Shown here: positions 14,787 through 22,281 of the stretch, in pieces
Layout of the letters: every line of letters starts with the position of its first letter
Numbering within the stretch: the stretch's first letter is position 1
From: JAIOTG01 sp964644045
GTDB lineage: Bacteria > Patescibacteriota > Patescibacteriia > Patescibacteriales > JAGXOH01
Reading direction: 5' to 3'
Length of the DNA stretch: 41,697 bases
NCBI GenBank assembly: GCA_964644045.1
Contig: CAZXUK010000008.1
Span: 1 to 41,697 of the forward strand
Notes under the pieces: generated by a model
What the model was told of the DNA's origin: nothing
Seen by the model: only the letters and a program-made list of their open reading frames with translations
The model's database searches: none
Position numbers and translations under genes: made by a program

Positions 14787-14894
14787 TTAAACTTTAATAG
14801 TGGTTAATAAAAAAAATATTCCTCCCAAGGCCAAAAATTCAAGCAAAAAAATCTTTAAAAAAGTCTTTTCCAATCTGTCGGGGTCAATGATCAT
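14787..14894 (-). CDS. possible 35-aa single-span membrane peptide
   Basis: ATG at 14892-14894 and TAA at 14787-14789 give 35 residues. A short charged head (MIIDPDRLEK) precedes about 20 hydrophobic residues (FLKIFLLEFLALGGIFFLL) and TTIKV. Such a layout predicts one membrane helix. It stops 5 nt before the mutM start, as a translated upstream gene might. There is no ribosome binding site and no known homologue that I can name. It may be chance in AT-rich DNA. Confidence 0.35.
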   Translation of the reverse strand: MIIDPDRLEKTFLKIFLLEFLALGGIFFLLTTIKV

Positions 14895-14935
14895 ATTTTA
14901 AACTAATCTTACTTTTAAGGCAATTTCTTGATTAC

Positions 14936-14964
14936 AAAAAACAAAAAACGGCGGATAACCGTTT
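14936..14964 (-). terminator. terminator downstream of tRNA-Tyr region
   Basis: AAACGG (14946-14951) and CCGTTT (14959-14964) form a short stem. On the minus strand a long T-rich run follows. It would stop transcripts from the tRNA-Thr/tRNA-Tyr region before mutM. Confidence 0.6.
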
Positions 14965-14989
14965 ATAAAAACCTTTTTATTTAATAAAA

Positions 14990-15134
14990 GTGGGCCGGGT
15001 AGGATTTGAAGGGCTATCGCGCGTCTCCGCATCATAACTACTTAATTTATTACTTTTAGTGAACTTTTATCAATAATTAAATTTTTACCTCTAAAAACAG
15101 TTATCAAAATAGGTTCTCTCAACACCCGGCCCAC
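14990..15134 (-). other. tRNA-Tyr-derived inverted repeat of unknown function
   Basis: GTGGGCCGGGT (14990-15000) is mirrored exactly by ACCCGGCCCAC (15124-15134). The left arm belongs to a 21-nt block (14990-15010) differing at one base from the 3-prime end of tRNA-Tyr (15173-15193). On the minus strand the ends would form a perfect acceptor-like stem followed by an A, with the T-loop sequence TTCAAAT next to it. The inner 115 nt, AT-rich with one GCG-GAGA-CGC hairpin, has no D arm, T-stem or anticodon arm that I can fold. Confidence 0.45.
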
Positions 15135-15137
15135 ACC

Positions 15138-15161
15138 AAAAAAGAAACAACTTACGTTGTT
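15138..15161 (-). terminator. short hairpin with T-run after tRNA-Tyr
   Basis: AACAAC (15146-15151) and GTTGTT (15156-15161) enclose a 4-nt loop. A T-rich run follows on the minus strand. The stem is weak, so it may end only part of the tRNA-Tyr transcripts. Confidence 0.45.
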
Positions 15162-15173
15162 GCTTTCCTGCTG

Positions 15174-15257
15174 TGGGCCGGGTAGGATTCGAACCTACGA
15201 AGCCGCAAGGGCGGGTGATTTACAGTCACCTGCAGTTGACCACTTTGCTACCGACCC
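15174..15257 (-). tRNA. trnY: tRNA-Tyr (GTA)
   Basis: Class II tRNA of 84 nt. The acceptor is GGGTCGG/CCGGCCC, the anticodon stem GGTGA/TCACC with loop CTGTAAA (anticodon GTA), the long variable arm is typical of bacterial tRNA-Tyr, and the T arm is GTAGG-TTCGAAT-CCTAC. The discriminator is A73; only CA follows, so a full CCA is not encoded. Confidence 0.94.
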
Positions 15258-15378
15258 AATTAAAAAATAAACAAAATAATTAAACTAAGTAAAATAAGTG
15301 AATCTTCCTTTGGCATTTTAGGTATATTTTACTGATTTTTCAACCCCCTCGCGATTATCCTGAATTTACTGAAGGATA

Positions 15379-15562
15379 CTTATTTCACTTATTTTACCTA
15401 TTTTACTTTTACACCTATTTCACCTTTTATACTTATTTTACTTTTTACTTATTTCACTTATTTCACCTTTTATACTTATTTTACTTTTTACTTATTTCAC
15501 TTATTTTACCTTTTATACTTATTTCACTTATTTCACCTTTTATACTTATTTCACTTATTTCT
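15379..15562. repeat. low-complexity TTATTTCAC/TTATTTTAC tract between two tRNA genes
   Basis: About 180 bp of imperfect 9-bp units (ACTTATTTC, ACTTATTTT) mixed with CTTTTTATA spacers. It lies between tRNA-Tyr and tRNA-Thr. A reversed fragment (AAACTAAGTAAAATAAGTG) appears at 15282-15300, and an AACCCCCTC fragment of the dispersed element near 15342. No gene is present in 15258-15568. Confidence 0.8.
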
Positions 15563-15568
15563 CCAATG

Positions 15569-15641
15569 AGCCGACGAGCGGGCTTGAACCGCTGACCTCA
15601 TCCTTACCATGGATGCGCTCTACCAACTGAGCTACGTCGGC
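15569..15641 (-). tRNA. trnT: tRNA-Thr (GGT)
   Basis: The acceptor is GCCGACG/CGTCGGC, the D arm GCTC/GAGC, the anticodon stem CATCC/GGATG with loop ATGGTAA (anticodon GGT), and the T arm GCGGG-TTCAAGC-CCGCT. The discriminator is U73 and no CCA is encoded. It is 73 nt long. Confidence 0.94.
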
Positions 15642-15650
15642 TCTTTTAAA

Positions 15651-15682
15651 CAAAAATTTCCCTAACTTGTTTAGAGAAATTT
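15651..15682 (-). terminator. terminator of the ybaK-TPR operon
   Basis: The 12-nt arms 15654-15665 and 15671-15682 pair with one mismatch around a 5-nt loop. T-rich sequence follows on the minus strand. It lies 12 nt after the TPR gene and before tRNA-Thr. Confidence 0.75.
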
Positions 15683-15694
15683 AAAATCAAAAAT

Positions 15695-16480
15695 CTACAA
15701 TTCTTCAATCTGTTTTTCAAATTTGCCGATCTTCTGGTTTTCAGGGTTAACTTCTTTCAGGGTCTCCAAATACTCCCGGGCCCCTTTTTTGTCTTTCAAC
15801 ATTATAGCTATCTCAACCATGATGTCAAGATAACGGGGATTATGAGGAGAGATACTTAGAGCTTTTTTAATATTGGAAAAGGCCTCGACATATTTTTCTC
15901 TTTCTGTGTCGGTCCAGGCCAAATAAAAATATACCTTGGCCTGTCTATCTTCTTCCCCTTCCCCCAATAAATTTAAAAGATACTCATAAGTTTCCTTGGC
16001 CTCGTCATATCTTTTGTTTTCAAAATAAAGGTTGCCCAATTTCTCAAAAGCAAAAGAATTTTTGCTGTCCAAACCGATAATTTCAATTAATTTATTTTCC
16101 ATTTCCTCAAAATTTTCCTTGGAATTTAAATTTTCCACCTCTTCCCACAAAATTTCCAGTCTGTTGTCTTTTTTTTCTTCCCGAGAGCTAAGCTCTTGTT
16201 CATAACTTTTTTTTAAACTGCTTAATCTGTTATAACAATTCCGCCCCCAGTGGGAAATTTTCTTAAAAATAACGCCGGTTTTATTTCCAATTTTTCCGGT
16301 TTGGGAAAAAATTCCCTTTTTTATTCTGTTTCCCGCTATTTTCTCTTTAAACCTTCCTTCTTTTTCTTGAGGAATATTATCTATATCCAAATTGGACAAA
16401 AGAGAAAATTTCCGAGCTATTACTATAATAATAACCAACAAACAAACCAAAATTAAAAGTAAAGGAATTATGTTATACAT
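15695..16480 (-). CDS. membrane-anchored TPR protein
   Basis: A 261-aa protein with one N-terminal membrane helix (about 3-23), a basic linker (about 45-90) and a C-terminal array of tetratricopeptide-like helix pairs (about 105-255). Visible TPR signatures include SFAFEKLGNLYFENKRYDEA, VYFYLAWTDTEREKYVEA and NPRYLDIMVEIAIMLKDKKGA. Such proteins usually act as scaffolds. It is the last gene of the ybaK-scpA-scpB-dac-tpiA group, 10 nt after tpiA. No partner can be named. Confidence 0.8.
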   Translation of the reverse strand: MYNIIPLLLILVCLLVIIIVIARKFSLLSNLDIDNIPQEKEGRFKEKIAGNRIKKGIFSQTGKIGNKTGVIFKKISHWGRNCYNRLSSLKKSYEQELSSREEKKDNRLEILWEEVENLNSKENFEEMENKLIEIIGLDSKNSFAFEKLGNLYFENKRYDEAKETYEYLLNLLGEGEEDRQAKVYFYLAWTDTEREKYVEAFSNIKKALSISPHNPRYLDIMVEIAIMLKDKKGAREYLETLKEVNPENQKIGKFEKQIEEL

Positions 16481-16490
16481 AGCTCAAAAA

Positions 16491-17264
16491 TTAAGTTAAC
16501 ATACCCCGGCAAATTTTATAAAATTCGGCCGGCTTCAAACTGGCTCCTCCCACCAAACATCCGTCTATTCCCTCTATTTGAGAAATACCTTTTATATTTT
16601 TACTGTCCACGCTCCCTCCGTAAATTATGGAGAATTTATCCCGTCCTCGGCCGCTTCGGCTTTTTTTTAAAAATTGTTTTATAATTCCGCTGATCTCTTC
16701 CAGGTCCTTGTTCTTTATAACCTTGCCCGAACCGATGGCCCAAAGCGGCTCATAAGCAATGATCACTTTTTGATCTGCTTTCAAGGCAACTCCTTTTAAT
16801 CCCTCTTGGAGTTGACGGGTTAAGACGCTTTTAACCAGGCCTTGGGAACGCTCTTTTTGGTTCTCTCCTATGCAAATCACAGGGGTCAAAGCCGAAACGG
16901 CCAAAACTTTCTTAAGCTTAAGATTGATCAAATTATAATCCTCTTTTAGGTATTTTCTTCTTTCCGAATGCCCTAAAATAACATACCTACATCCCGCCGT
17001 TTTTAAGGTTTGAGGGGAAATTTCTCCGGTATAAGCCCCGCTATCTTGCCAAAAAGCGTCTTGAGCCCCCAATTTTAAATTGCTTTTTTTTATCTCCTGT
17101 CCGCAAGAATAAAGAGAAACAAAATCCGGGCAAATAACCACATTCCCGGAAAAATTTTTAAATCTTTGCCGGATCTTACGGGCCAGACTCAAACTCTCCC
17201 GGAAGCCGAGTTTCATTTTCCAGTTAGCAATAATAATCTTTTGTTTGGAGGAAATGTTGCTCAT
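16491..17264 (-). CDS. tpiA: triosephosphate isomerase
   Basis: A 257-aa TIM barrel interconverting dihydroxyacetone phosphate and glyceraldehyde 3-phosphate in glycolysis. Catalytic residues are in place: Asn14 and Lys16 (ANWKMKL), His99 (LGHSERR) and Glu172 (AYEPLWAIGSGKV); the phosphate-binding YGGSV is at 215-219. Length is normal. It lies 38 nt after the carboxypeptidase gene and 10 nt before the TPR gene. No other glycolytic gene is in the window. Confidence 0.96.
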   Translation of the reverse strand: MSNISSKQKIIIANWKMKLGFRESLSLARKIRQRFKNFSGNVVICPDFVSLYSCGQEIKKSNLKLGAQDAFWQDSGAYTGEISPQTLKTAGCRYVILGHSERRKYLKEDYNLINLKLKKVLAVSALTPVICIGENQKERSQGLVKSVLTRQLQEGLKGVALKADQKVIIAYEPLWAIGSGKVIKNKDLEEISGIIKQFLKKSRSGRGRDKFSIIYGGSVDSKNIKGISQIEGIDGCLVGGASLKPAEFYKICRGMLT

Positions 17265-17302
17265 ATTGATATATTATAACACCTTTTTATTTAATATCCA
17301 AA

Positions 17303-18289
17303 CTACCACTTATAAGCCCCGGCGGTCCATTTGATCAAATCCCGGGTCAGAGAAAAACGATCCTTCTTGTTTTCCGCGCCCAAGATCACGGAGATCAAAA
17401 AATTATCTTTATATTTAAAACCGCTGACCAAACAATAGCCCGCCTCTTCGTTATACCCCGTCTTCCCTCCTTTGAACTCAATCTCTTTTAAGGAAAAATT
17501 TTTCAGTAATTCATCCGTGGTTTCAACCTCTTTTGTTCTGCCCCCTTTGGTCTCAAATTCATACTTTGGCAGGGAAAGAGCTTTCTTGATCCTTTCCCGG
17601 GCAAAAGCTTTTTGGGTCAATTTGGCTATTTCCCAGGCACTGGAAGTGTTCTCCGAATTTAAGCCGGTAACATCCTTAAAAAAAGTCTTTCTAAGGCCCC
17701 AAGAGCGAGCTTTTCGATTCATTTTTTTTAAAAATTCCTCCTCCGAGAGTCCTGAAGAATGAACCAAAGCAACAGTGGCGGTATTGGCCGAAGCCACCAA
17801 ACTGGCATAAAAGAGATCTTTTGTTTTTACCTCCTCTCCCCAATAAAGATAAATTTTGCCCCCCTCTCGCTTGTCAGTCGGCTTGATCTTATAATAATCA
17901 TTCCAATCCGGATCGGTATCCAAAAAAACCAAAGCGGTCATTAGTTTGGTTATGCTGGCAAGAGGCCTTTTTCGGTTTTGATTCTTCCCCCAAAGCACTT
18001 TCCCGCTGCGGGGGTCCCAACTTAAAGCGACGGTTGAATTTATTTGAGGTGGGGCGGAAGTGGCCCTTTCCGGAGGAGGGGAAAGCCAAGGCGCGCTTAG
18101 ATCAATATTTGTCTGATGATAAGAAACCCCTCTTAGGGGAAAATAATCAAAAAAAGAAAAATCTTCCCCCGCCTCAGCCGCTTCCTTGCAATAAGACAAA
18201 GAAAAAAAACCATCTTCGGGTAAAAAAGATGGCGCTAAAAAATTGGAGGCCAACATAGCCAAAAAAATTGTAAAAGTTGAAAAAAACAT
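17303..18289 (-). CDS. D-alanyl-D-alanine carboxypeptidase, S11 type
   Basis: A 328-aa penicillin-binding-protein-type peptidase that trims the terminal D-Ala from peptidoglycan stem peptides outside the membrane. The three motifs are visible: SxxK as SITK at 112-115, SxN as SAN at 167-169, and KTG at 276-278. The N-terminus is hydrophobic (about 1-20), fitting a signal peptide, followed by a Pro-rich linker to about 82. The C-terminal beta domain of DacA-type enzymes is absent, as in shorter members. It starts 5 nt after scpB, so it is co-transcribed. Confidence 0.92.
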   Translation of the reverse strand: MFFSTFTIFLAMLASNFLAPSFLPEDGFFSLSYCKEAAEAGEDFSFFDYFPLRGVSYHQTNIDLSAPWLSPPPERATSAPPQINSTVALSWDPRSGKVLWGKNQNRKRPLASITKLMTALVFLDTDPDWNDYYKIKPTDKREGGKIYLYWGEEVKTKDLFYASLVASANTATVALVHSSGLSEEEFLKKMNRKARSWGLRKTFFKDVTGLNSENTSSAWEIAKLTQKAFARERIKKALSLPKYEFETKGGRTKEVETTDELLKNFSLKEIEFKGGKTGYNEEAGYCLVSGFKYKDNFLISVILGAENKKDRFSLTRDLIKWTAGAYKW

Positions 18290-18294
18290 AAACT

Positions 18295-18837
18295 TTATTC
18301 TTCCTCCAAAATTCTATCCAAGGAATCGTCTTGACTCAATTTTTCATAATCAGGCAATTCTTTTATATCATTAATCCCCAGAAAACGCAAAAATTCCAAA
18401 CTTACGGAATAATAAGTCTCTTCTTTTTGGCTGCTTTTTTGATAATTTATTAAACCGCGCATTAATAAATTCCTCAAAATCAAAGAACAATTGACCCCCC
18501 GGATCCTTTCCAGGTCCATTTTGGAAATAGGCCCCCGATAAGCTATAATGGTCAAGGCCTCCAAGCTGGGGCGGGTCAACTCTCCGCTGGTCTCGCCTTG
18601 GATAAATTCCGCGATTATTTTGCTGTTATCCGGAGAGCTAACCATTTGATATTGGGAATTGTTCCTGATCACCCTTAATCCTCTTTTGTTTTCTTCATAT
18701 TCCCGGCAAAGTTCCTCCAGGGCCTCTTGAACCTCTTCTTTTTTCTTTTTAACCGCCTTGGAAAGCTCGGCCACGCTCATGGAACGGGCGGAAATAAACA
18801 ACAGGGATTCTATTTGAGAAATTAAATTTTTATTCAT
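18295..18837 (-). CDS. scpB: segregation and condensation protein B
   Basis: A 180-aa ScpB with two winged-helix domains (about 5-85 and 90-160). The typical blocks are QIESLLFISARSMSVAELSK at the start and RPSLEALTIIAYRGPISKMDLERIRGVNC at about 88-116. ScpB dimers bind ScpA and regulate the SMC condensin that organises the chromosome. Its ATG overlaps the scpA stop by 4 nt (ATGA), indicating translational coupling. smc is not in the window. Confidence 0.95.
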   Translation of the reverse strand: MNKNLISQIESLLFISARSMSVAELSKAVKKKKEEVQEALEELCREYEENKRGLRVIRNNSQYQMVSSPDNSKIIAEFIQGETSGELTRPSLEALTIIAYRGPISKMDLERIRGVNCSLILRNLLMRGLINYQKSSQKEETYYSVSLEFLRFLGINDIKELPDYEKLSQDDSLDRILEEE

Positions 18838-19574
18838 GGTTTTTTGACACGATTAGAATTAATAAAAATGGGAGAAAATAAATCTTCCTGATCCACGGCT
18901 AAAAATTCTTGCTTGGAAAGCTCCAGAACAGCCAAAAAACTAACGATTATTTCGGTTTTAGATTCCGAATTTTCCAAAATTTGGTCAAAATTAAATTTAA
19001 TCTTTCGAAAAACAAGATCGCGGATAGAATTAATTTTGTCTTCAATTTTTACCCGGTAATCGATTTTATCCTCTTCCAGGTCCTCCTCCCAAAGTTCATT
19101 CTTTTTAATATCTTTGATAATCTCTTGCAAGGTTTTTCCCAAATCCTCTTTTTTTAATTTACGGGGAGGATTGAAAACACTTTTTTCGCTCCCATAAGCT
19201 CTCTTTTGGGGCTTGATCCCTTGAGGAAAAAACATAAAATTTTTCTTCCGGGCTATTTTATCAATATTTTTACTGGCCTCCAGGAATTCTTTGTAAATTT
19301 TAAGCTGTTGAGTCAACTCGTCTTCTTCTTCCTCCTCTTCTTCAAAATAAGGCAAAAGAACCTTGGATTTTAAAAAAAGCAAACGAGCGGCCATAACCAA
19401 AAAATCTCCGATTTCTCCGGGTTTAATCAAATTTTTGGAGCTTCTGATATATTCCACATATTGATCCGCTATGCGGGCCAAACTGACCTGGGTAATATCC
19501 ATTTCTTGTTTTTCTATCATTTTCAAAAGCAAATCCAAGGGTCCTTCAAAATTTTGAATCTTTACTTCTATCAT
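18834..19574 (-). CDS. scpA: segregation and condensation protein A
   Basis: A 246-aa kleisin that bridges SMC heads and binds ScpB. The start chosen is ATG at 19574 (MIEVKIQNFEGPLDLLLKMIEKQEMDI), the standard ScpA beginning, 13 nt after the ybaK stop. A longer frame opens at 19643 but overlaps ybaK and adds a Lys/Arg stretch unlike ScpA. The domain order is normal: N-terminal SMC-binding part, Glu-rich centre (about 90-105) and C-terminal winged helix. It overlaps scpB by 4 nt. Confidence 0.93.
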   Translation of the reverse strand: MIEVKIQNFEGPLDLLLKMIEKQEMDITQVSLARIADQYVEYIRSSKNLIKPGEIGDFLVMAARLLFLKSKVLLPYFEEEEEEEDELTQQLKIYKEFLEASKNIDKIARKKNFMFFPQGIKPQKRAYGSEKSVFNPPRKLKKEDLGKTLQEIIKDIKKNELWEEDLEEDKIDYRVKIEDKINSIRDLVFRKIKFNFDQILENSESKTEIIVSFLAVLELSKQEFLAVDQEDLFSPIFINSNRVKKP

Positions 19575-19587
19575 TTTAAAATCAAAA

Positions 19588-20244
19588 CTACTTTTTTGGG
19601 GCGCTTTTCTTTTTTGCGGTCTTCTTCCCCGAAGAAGAAACATTCTTTTTCCGGGAAGGTGTTTTCTTTTGAGTCGGGGAGGTAACGCCTTTTTTCTTTC
19701 TTTTGGAGGAGGTGGTCTTTTGTTTTTTTATTCTCTTTTTTACCCCCAAATTCTCCAAAGTCGCTTCTTCCAAATTTATAAAATCCTTCATTCGCATCTC
19801 CACGGAATGATTGCTTCCGCCGGTGGAGAAAACTCCTTTTTTAAGTTTATCCAATTCTTTGTCCGCAATTACCGGCAATTTATGAATTTTGCCAAAAGCG
19901 CTTAAAGCTCCTTCCTTGATTTTTAAAGCATTTTTCATAATCTTTTCTCCCGGGATCTTTACGGTTTTTATTTCTTTCCCTTTTTGCTTACCGATAGCTT
20001 TTTTTAATTTTTCTTCGCTTAAATTCTTATTGGCGGGCAAAAGCACCAAATAATAGTCTTTATCCGCTTTTACCACCAAGGACTTAACAATTTCATCCAA
20101 TTTCTTTTTTAAAGTATTGGCGGCATCAATGGCGGTATAAACAGTCTTGTGCTCCAAAATATCGTGGCTAACCCCCATCTTCTCCAAATAATTAATAACT
20201 TTGGCCGGGGGTCTTTTTTGTTTGTTTTTTTTGGTTTTGGGCAT
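19588..20244 (-). CDS. YbaK/ProX-type aminoacyl-tRNA deacylase with basic tail
   Basis: A 218-aa protein. Residues about 12-160 form a YbaK domain (YLEKMGVSHDILEHKTVYTAIDAA, a VVKADKDYYLVLLPA strand, and GGSNHSVEMRM), which clears wrongly charged tRNAs such as Cys- or Ala-tRNA-Pro. From about 165 a tail of Lys, Ser, Thr and Pro follows, probably disordered and nucleic-acid binding. It is first in a six-gene group with scpA 13 nt downstream and a clear promoter upstream. The exact substrate cannot be told. Confidence 0.85.
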   Translation of the reverse strand: MPKTKKNKQKRPPAKVINYLEKMGVSHDILEHKTVYTAIDAANTLKKKLDEIVKSLVVKADKDYYLVLLPANKNLSEEKLKKAIGKQKGKEIKTVKIPGEKIMKNALKIKEGALSAFGKIHKLPVIADKELDKLKKGVFSTGGSNHSVEMRMKDFINLEEATLENLGVKKRIKKQKTTSSKRKKKGVTSPTQKKTPSRKKNVSSSGKKTAKKKSAPKK

Positions 20245-20295
20245 ATGATCATTTTAAATTTTTAGTTTAAAAATTAATTATAATCTCTTATTTTA

Positions 20296-20323
20296 ATTAT
20301 AACGCAAAAAACACTGCCGGCAA
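20296..20323 (-). promoter_or_regulatory. promoter of ybaK-scpA-scpB-dac-tpiA-TPR operon
   Basis: TTGCCG (20318-20323), 16 bp, TATAAT (20296-20301) on the minus strand, about 50 nt before the ybaK ATG. A second TATAAT is slightly downstream. The region also separates the operon from aspS. Confidence 0.65.
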
Positions 20324-20381
20324 AATAGTAATCATCAATACCCAACCCTTATCCTTAAAACCGAATATTAAAAACGGAGGG

Positions 20382-22148
20382 TTATTTTAATTTAATGCCC
20401 AGATCCTTAAGTTGTTTTTCCTCCACTGAGCTCGGAGTTTCCATCATTAAATCCCGGCCGTCTCCGGTCTTGGGAAAAACCATAACCTCTCTAATACTCT
20501 TTTTTCCCAAAATAACCATTAAAAGCCGATCTATTCCGGGAGCTATTCCTCCGTGAGGGGGTACTCCGTACTCAAAAGCCCGCAAAAAATGATCAAACCT
20601 TTCTTTGTCTTCTTTTTTAAAGCCGATAAGTTTAAAAATTTTTTCTTGAATTTTTCGGTTATGAATCCTGATGCTTCCCCCTCCCACTTCGCAACCGTTG
20701 CAAACCAAATCATATTGATGAGATTTAACGCGAGCCGGATCTCTGTCCAATAATTCCAAATCTTCGTCTTTGGGCCTGGTAAACATATGGTGTTCGGGCA
20801 CAAAATACCCCTCTACTTTCTCCTCTTCAAATAAAGGAAAATCAACAATAAAAGCAAAAGCCAAAACATCGTCATCTATTAAATCCAGTTTTCGAGCCAA
20901 CTCATTTCTAAGTTCTCCCAGGCTTTCCCGAACGATTTTTTCTTTATCCGCTCCGAAAAAGATAATATCGCCGGGTTGCGCCTCCATTCTTTTTACAATT
21001 TGGTCTGTCAACTCCTCTCCCAAAAATTTCACTATCGGGGACTGGTGCTCCCCTTTTTCTTTAACAATGATATAAGCAAGGCCTTTGGCTCCGAATTGCG
21101 CCACAAAATCGGTTAATTCGTCTATTTTGGCTCGGCTGAATTTAGCCGCTCCCGAGGCGCAAATTGCTCGCACCACCCCTCCTTTATCCGCCGCCTCGGC
21201 AAAAACTTTGAATCCGCAACCCTTGACCATATCTGTTAAATCTTTGATCTCCAAACCAAAACGCAGATCCGGCCTATCGGTTCCGTATTTTAACATTGCT
21301 TCTTGATAATCCAGACGGGGCGGGGACTCAAACATAATTTTTTTCTCCGGGAAAATTTCCTTAATGGCCTTAACAAACAAATCTTCGGTCAAATTAATAA
21401 TATCTTCCTGTTCCGCAAAAGACATTTCCAGATCCAATTGAGTAAATTCCGCCTGCCTGTCTCCTCGCGTATCCTCGTCTCGGAAACATTTGGCGATCTG
21501 AAAATACCTGTCCAGGCCGGAAAGCATTAAAAGCTGTTTATACTGCTGGGGCGACTGAGGCAAAGCATAAAAATTCCCGGGATGAAGCCGGGAAGGAACC
21601 AAAAAATCCCGCGCCCCCTCGGGAGTGCTTTTGCTTAAAATCGGGGTTTCTATTTCCAAAAAATTTAACCCGGACAAATAATCCCTGATAAACTTAATAA
21701 ATTCGTGTCTTTTTTTTATAATTTCCGCGACTTCCGGCTTTCTTAGATCCAAATATCTGTATTTCATTTTAACCTCTTCCTTGACTTCCGTTCTTTTTTC
21801 CTCATCAATCTCAAAGGGAGGGGTTTGGGCTTGGCTAAAAATTTCCAAATCCGCCACCTCCACCTCGATCTCCCCGGTTTTTATCTTTTGATTTACCATG
21901 CCGGAAGGACGGGCAACCACTTGTCCTTTAACTTTTATTACCCACTCGCTGCGCAAAGCATCTCCTTTTTCCCAAACATCTTTATTAATCCCGGGATTAA
22001 ACTTTATCTGGGTAAGTCCATAACGATCCCTCAGGTCAATAAAAATTACTCCTCCATGGTCCCGGCGCCGATGAACCCATCCGCAAAGTTCAACTTCTTG
22101 GCCAATATTCTTTTTGTTTAATTCTCCGCAATTTTTAGTTCTAAGCAT
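20382..22148 (-). CDS. aspS: aspartyl-tRNA synthetase, probably non-discriminating
   Basis: A 588-aa class II synthetase charging tRNA-Asp. It has an OB-fold anticodon domain (1-105), the flipping loop and QSPQ block (198-201), motif 2 FRDEDTRGDRQAEFTQ (222-237), a bacterial insertion domain (about 285-420) and motif 3 GIAPGIDRLLMVILG (534-548). In the OB fold, His31 (RRRDHGG) and Gly83 (RPSG) match residues that in Pseudomonas AspRS allow tRNA-Asn to be charged too. I infer a non-discriminating enzyme that would need GatCAB, which is not in the window. The gene is preceded by a 354-nt leader with promoter and T-box motifs. Two terminator-like hairpins lie in the leader. Confidence 0.95.
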   Translation of the reverse strand: MLRTKNCGELNKKNIGQEVELCGWVHRRRDHGGVIFIDLRDRYGLTQIKFNPGINKDVWEKGDALRSEWVIKVKGQVVARPSGMVNQKIKTGEIEVEVADLEIFSQAQTPPFEIDEEKRTEVKEEVKMKYRYLDLRKPEVAEIIKKRHEFIKFIRDYLSGLNFLEIETPILSKSTPEGARDFLVPSRLHPGNFYALPQSPQQYKQLLMLSGLDRYFQIAKCFRDEDTRGDRQAEFTQLDLEMSFAEQEDIINLTEDLFVKAIKEIFPEKKIMFESPPRLDYQEAMLKYGTDRPDLRFGLEIKDLTDMVKGCGFKVFAEAADKGGVVRAICASGAAKFSRAKIDELTDFVAQFGAKGLAYIIVKEKGEHQSPIVKFLGEELTDQIVKRMEAQPGDIIFFGADKEKIVRESLGELRNELARKLDLIDDDVLAFAFIVDFPLFEEEKVEGYFVPEHHMFTRPKDEDLELLDRDPARVKSHQYDLVCNGCEVGGGSIRIHNRKIQEKIFKLIGFKKEDKERFDHFLRAFEYGVPPHGGIAPGIDRLLMVILGKKSIREVMVFPKTGDGRDLMMETPSSVEEKQLKDLGIKLK

Positions 22149-22227
22149 AATTTAGGAATTATAAATAATTTAAAAATTTTTTGTTTACTGATTGCCGGTT
22201 CATTACTAATACAAATTCCTCTTAATC

Positions 22228-22252
22228 CCCTTTTTTAAAAAAGCGGGGGATT
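22228..22252 (-). other. second hairpin in aspS leader
   Basis: On the minus strand TCCCCCGCTTTTTT faces AAAAAAGGGGA, giving a hairpin of mixed strength between the T-box terminator and aspS. It may be a repeat remnant related to the CCCC/GGGG elements, or a second stop point. Confidence 0.4.
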
Positions 22253-22281
22253 CATAAACTTGTAGCCGATTTATAATTAAT

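Noticed and set aside
14990..15134. Functional tRNA, tRNA with intron, or tmRNA
   Set aside because: The acceptor-like stem is good, but no T-stem, D arm, anticodon arm or tag-coding frame could be found, and the inner part is too short for a group I intron.
19575..19643. Longer ScpA start
   Set aside because: It overlaps the ybaK gene and adds basic residues not found in ScpA. The internal ATG gives the standard start.
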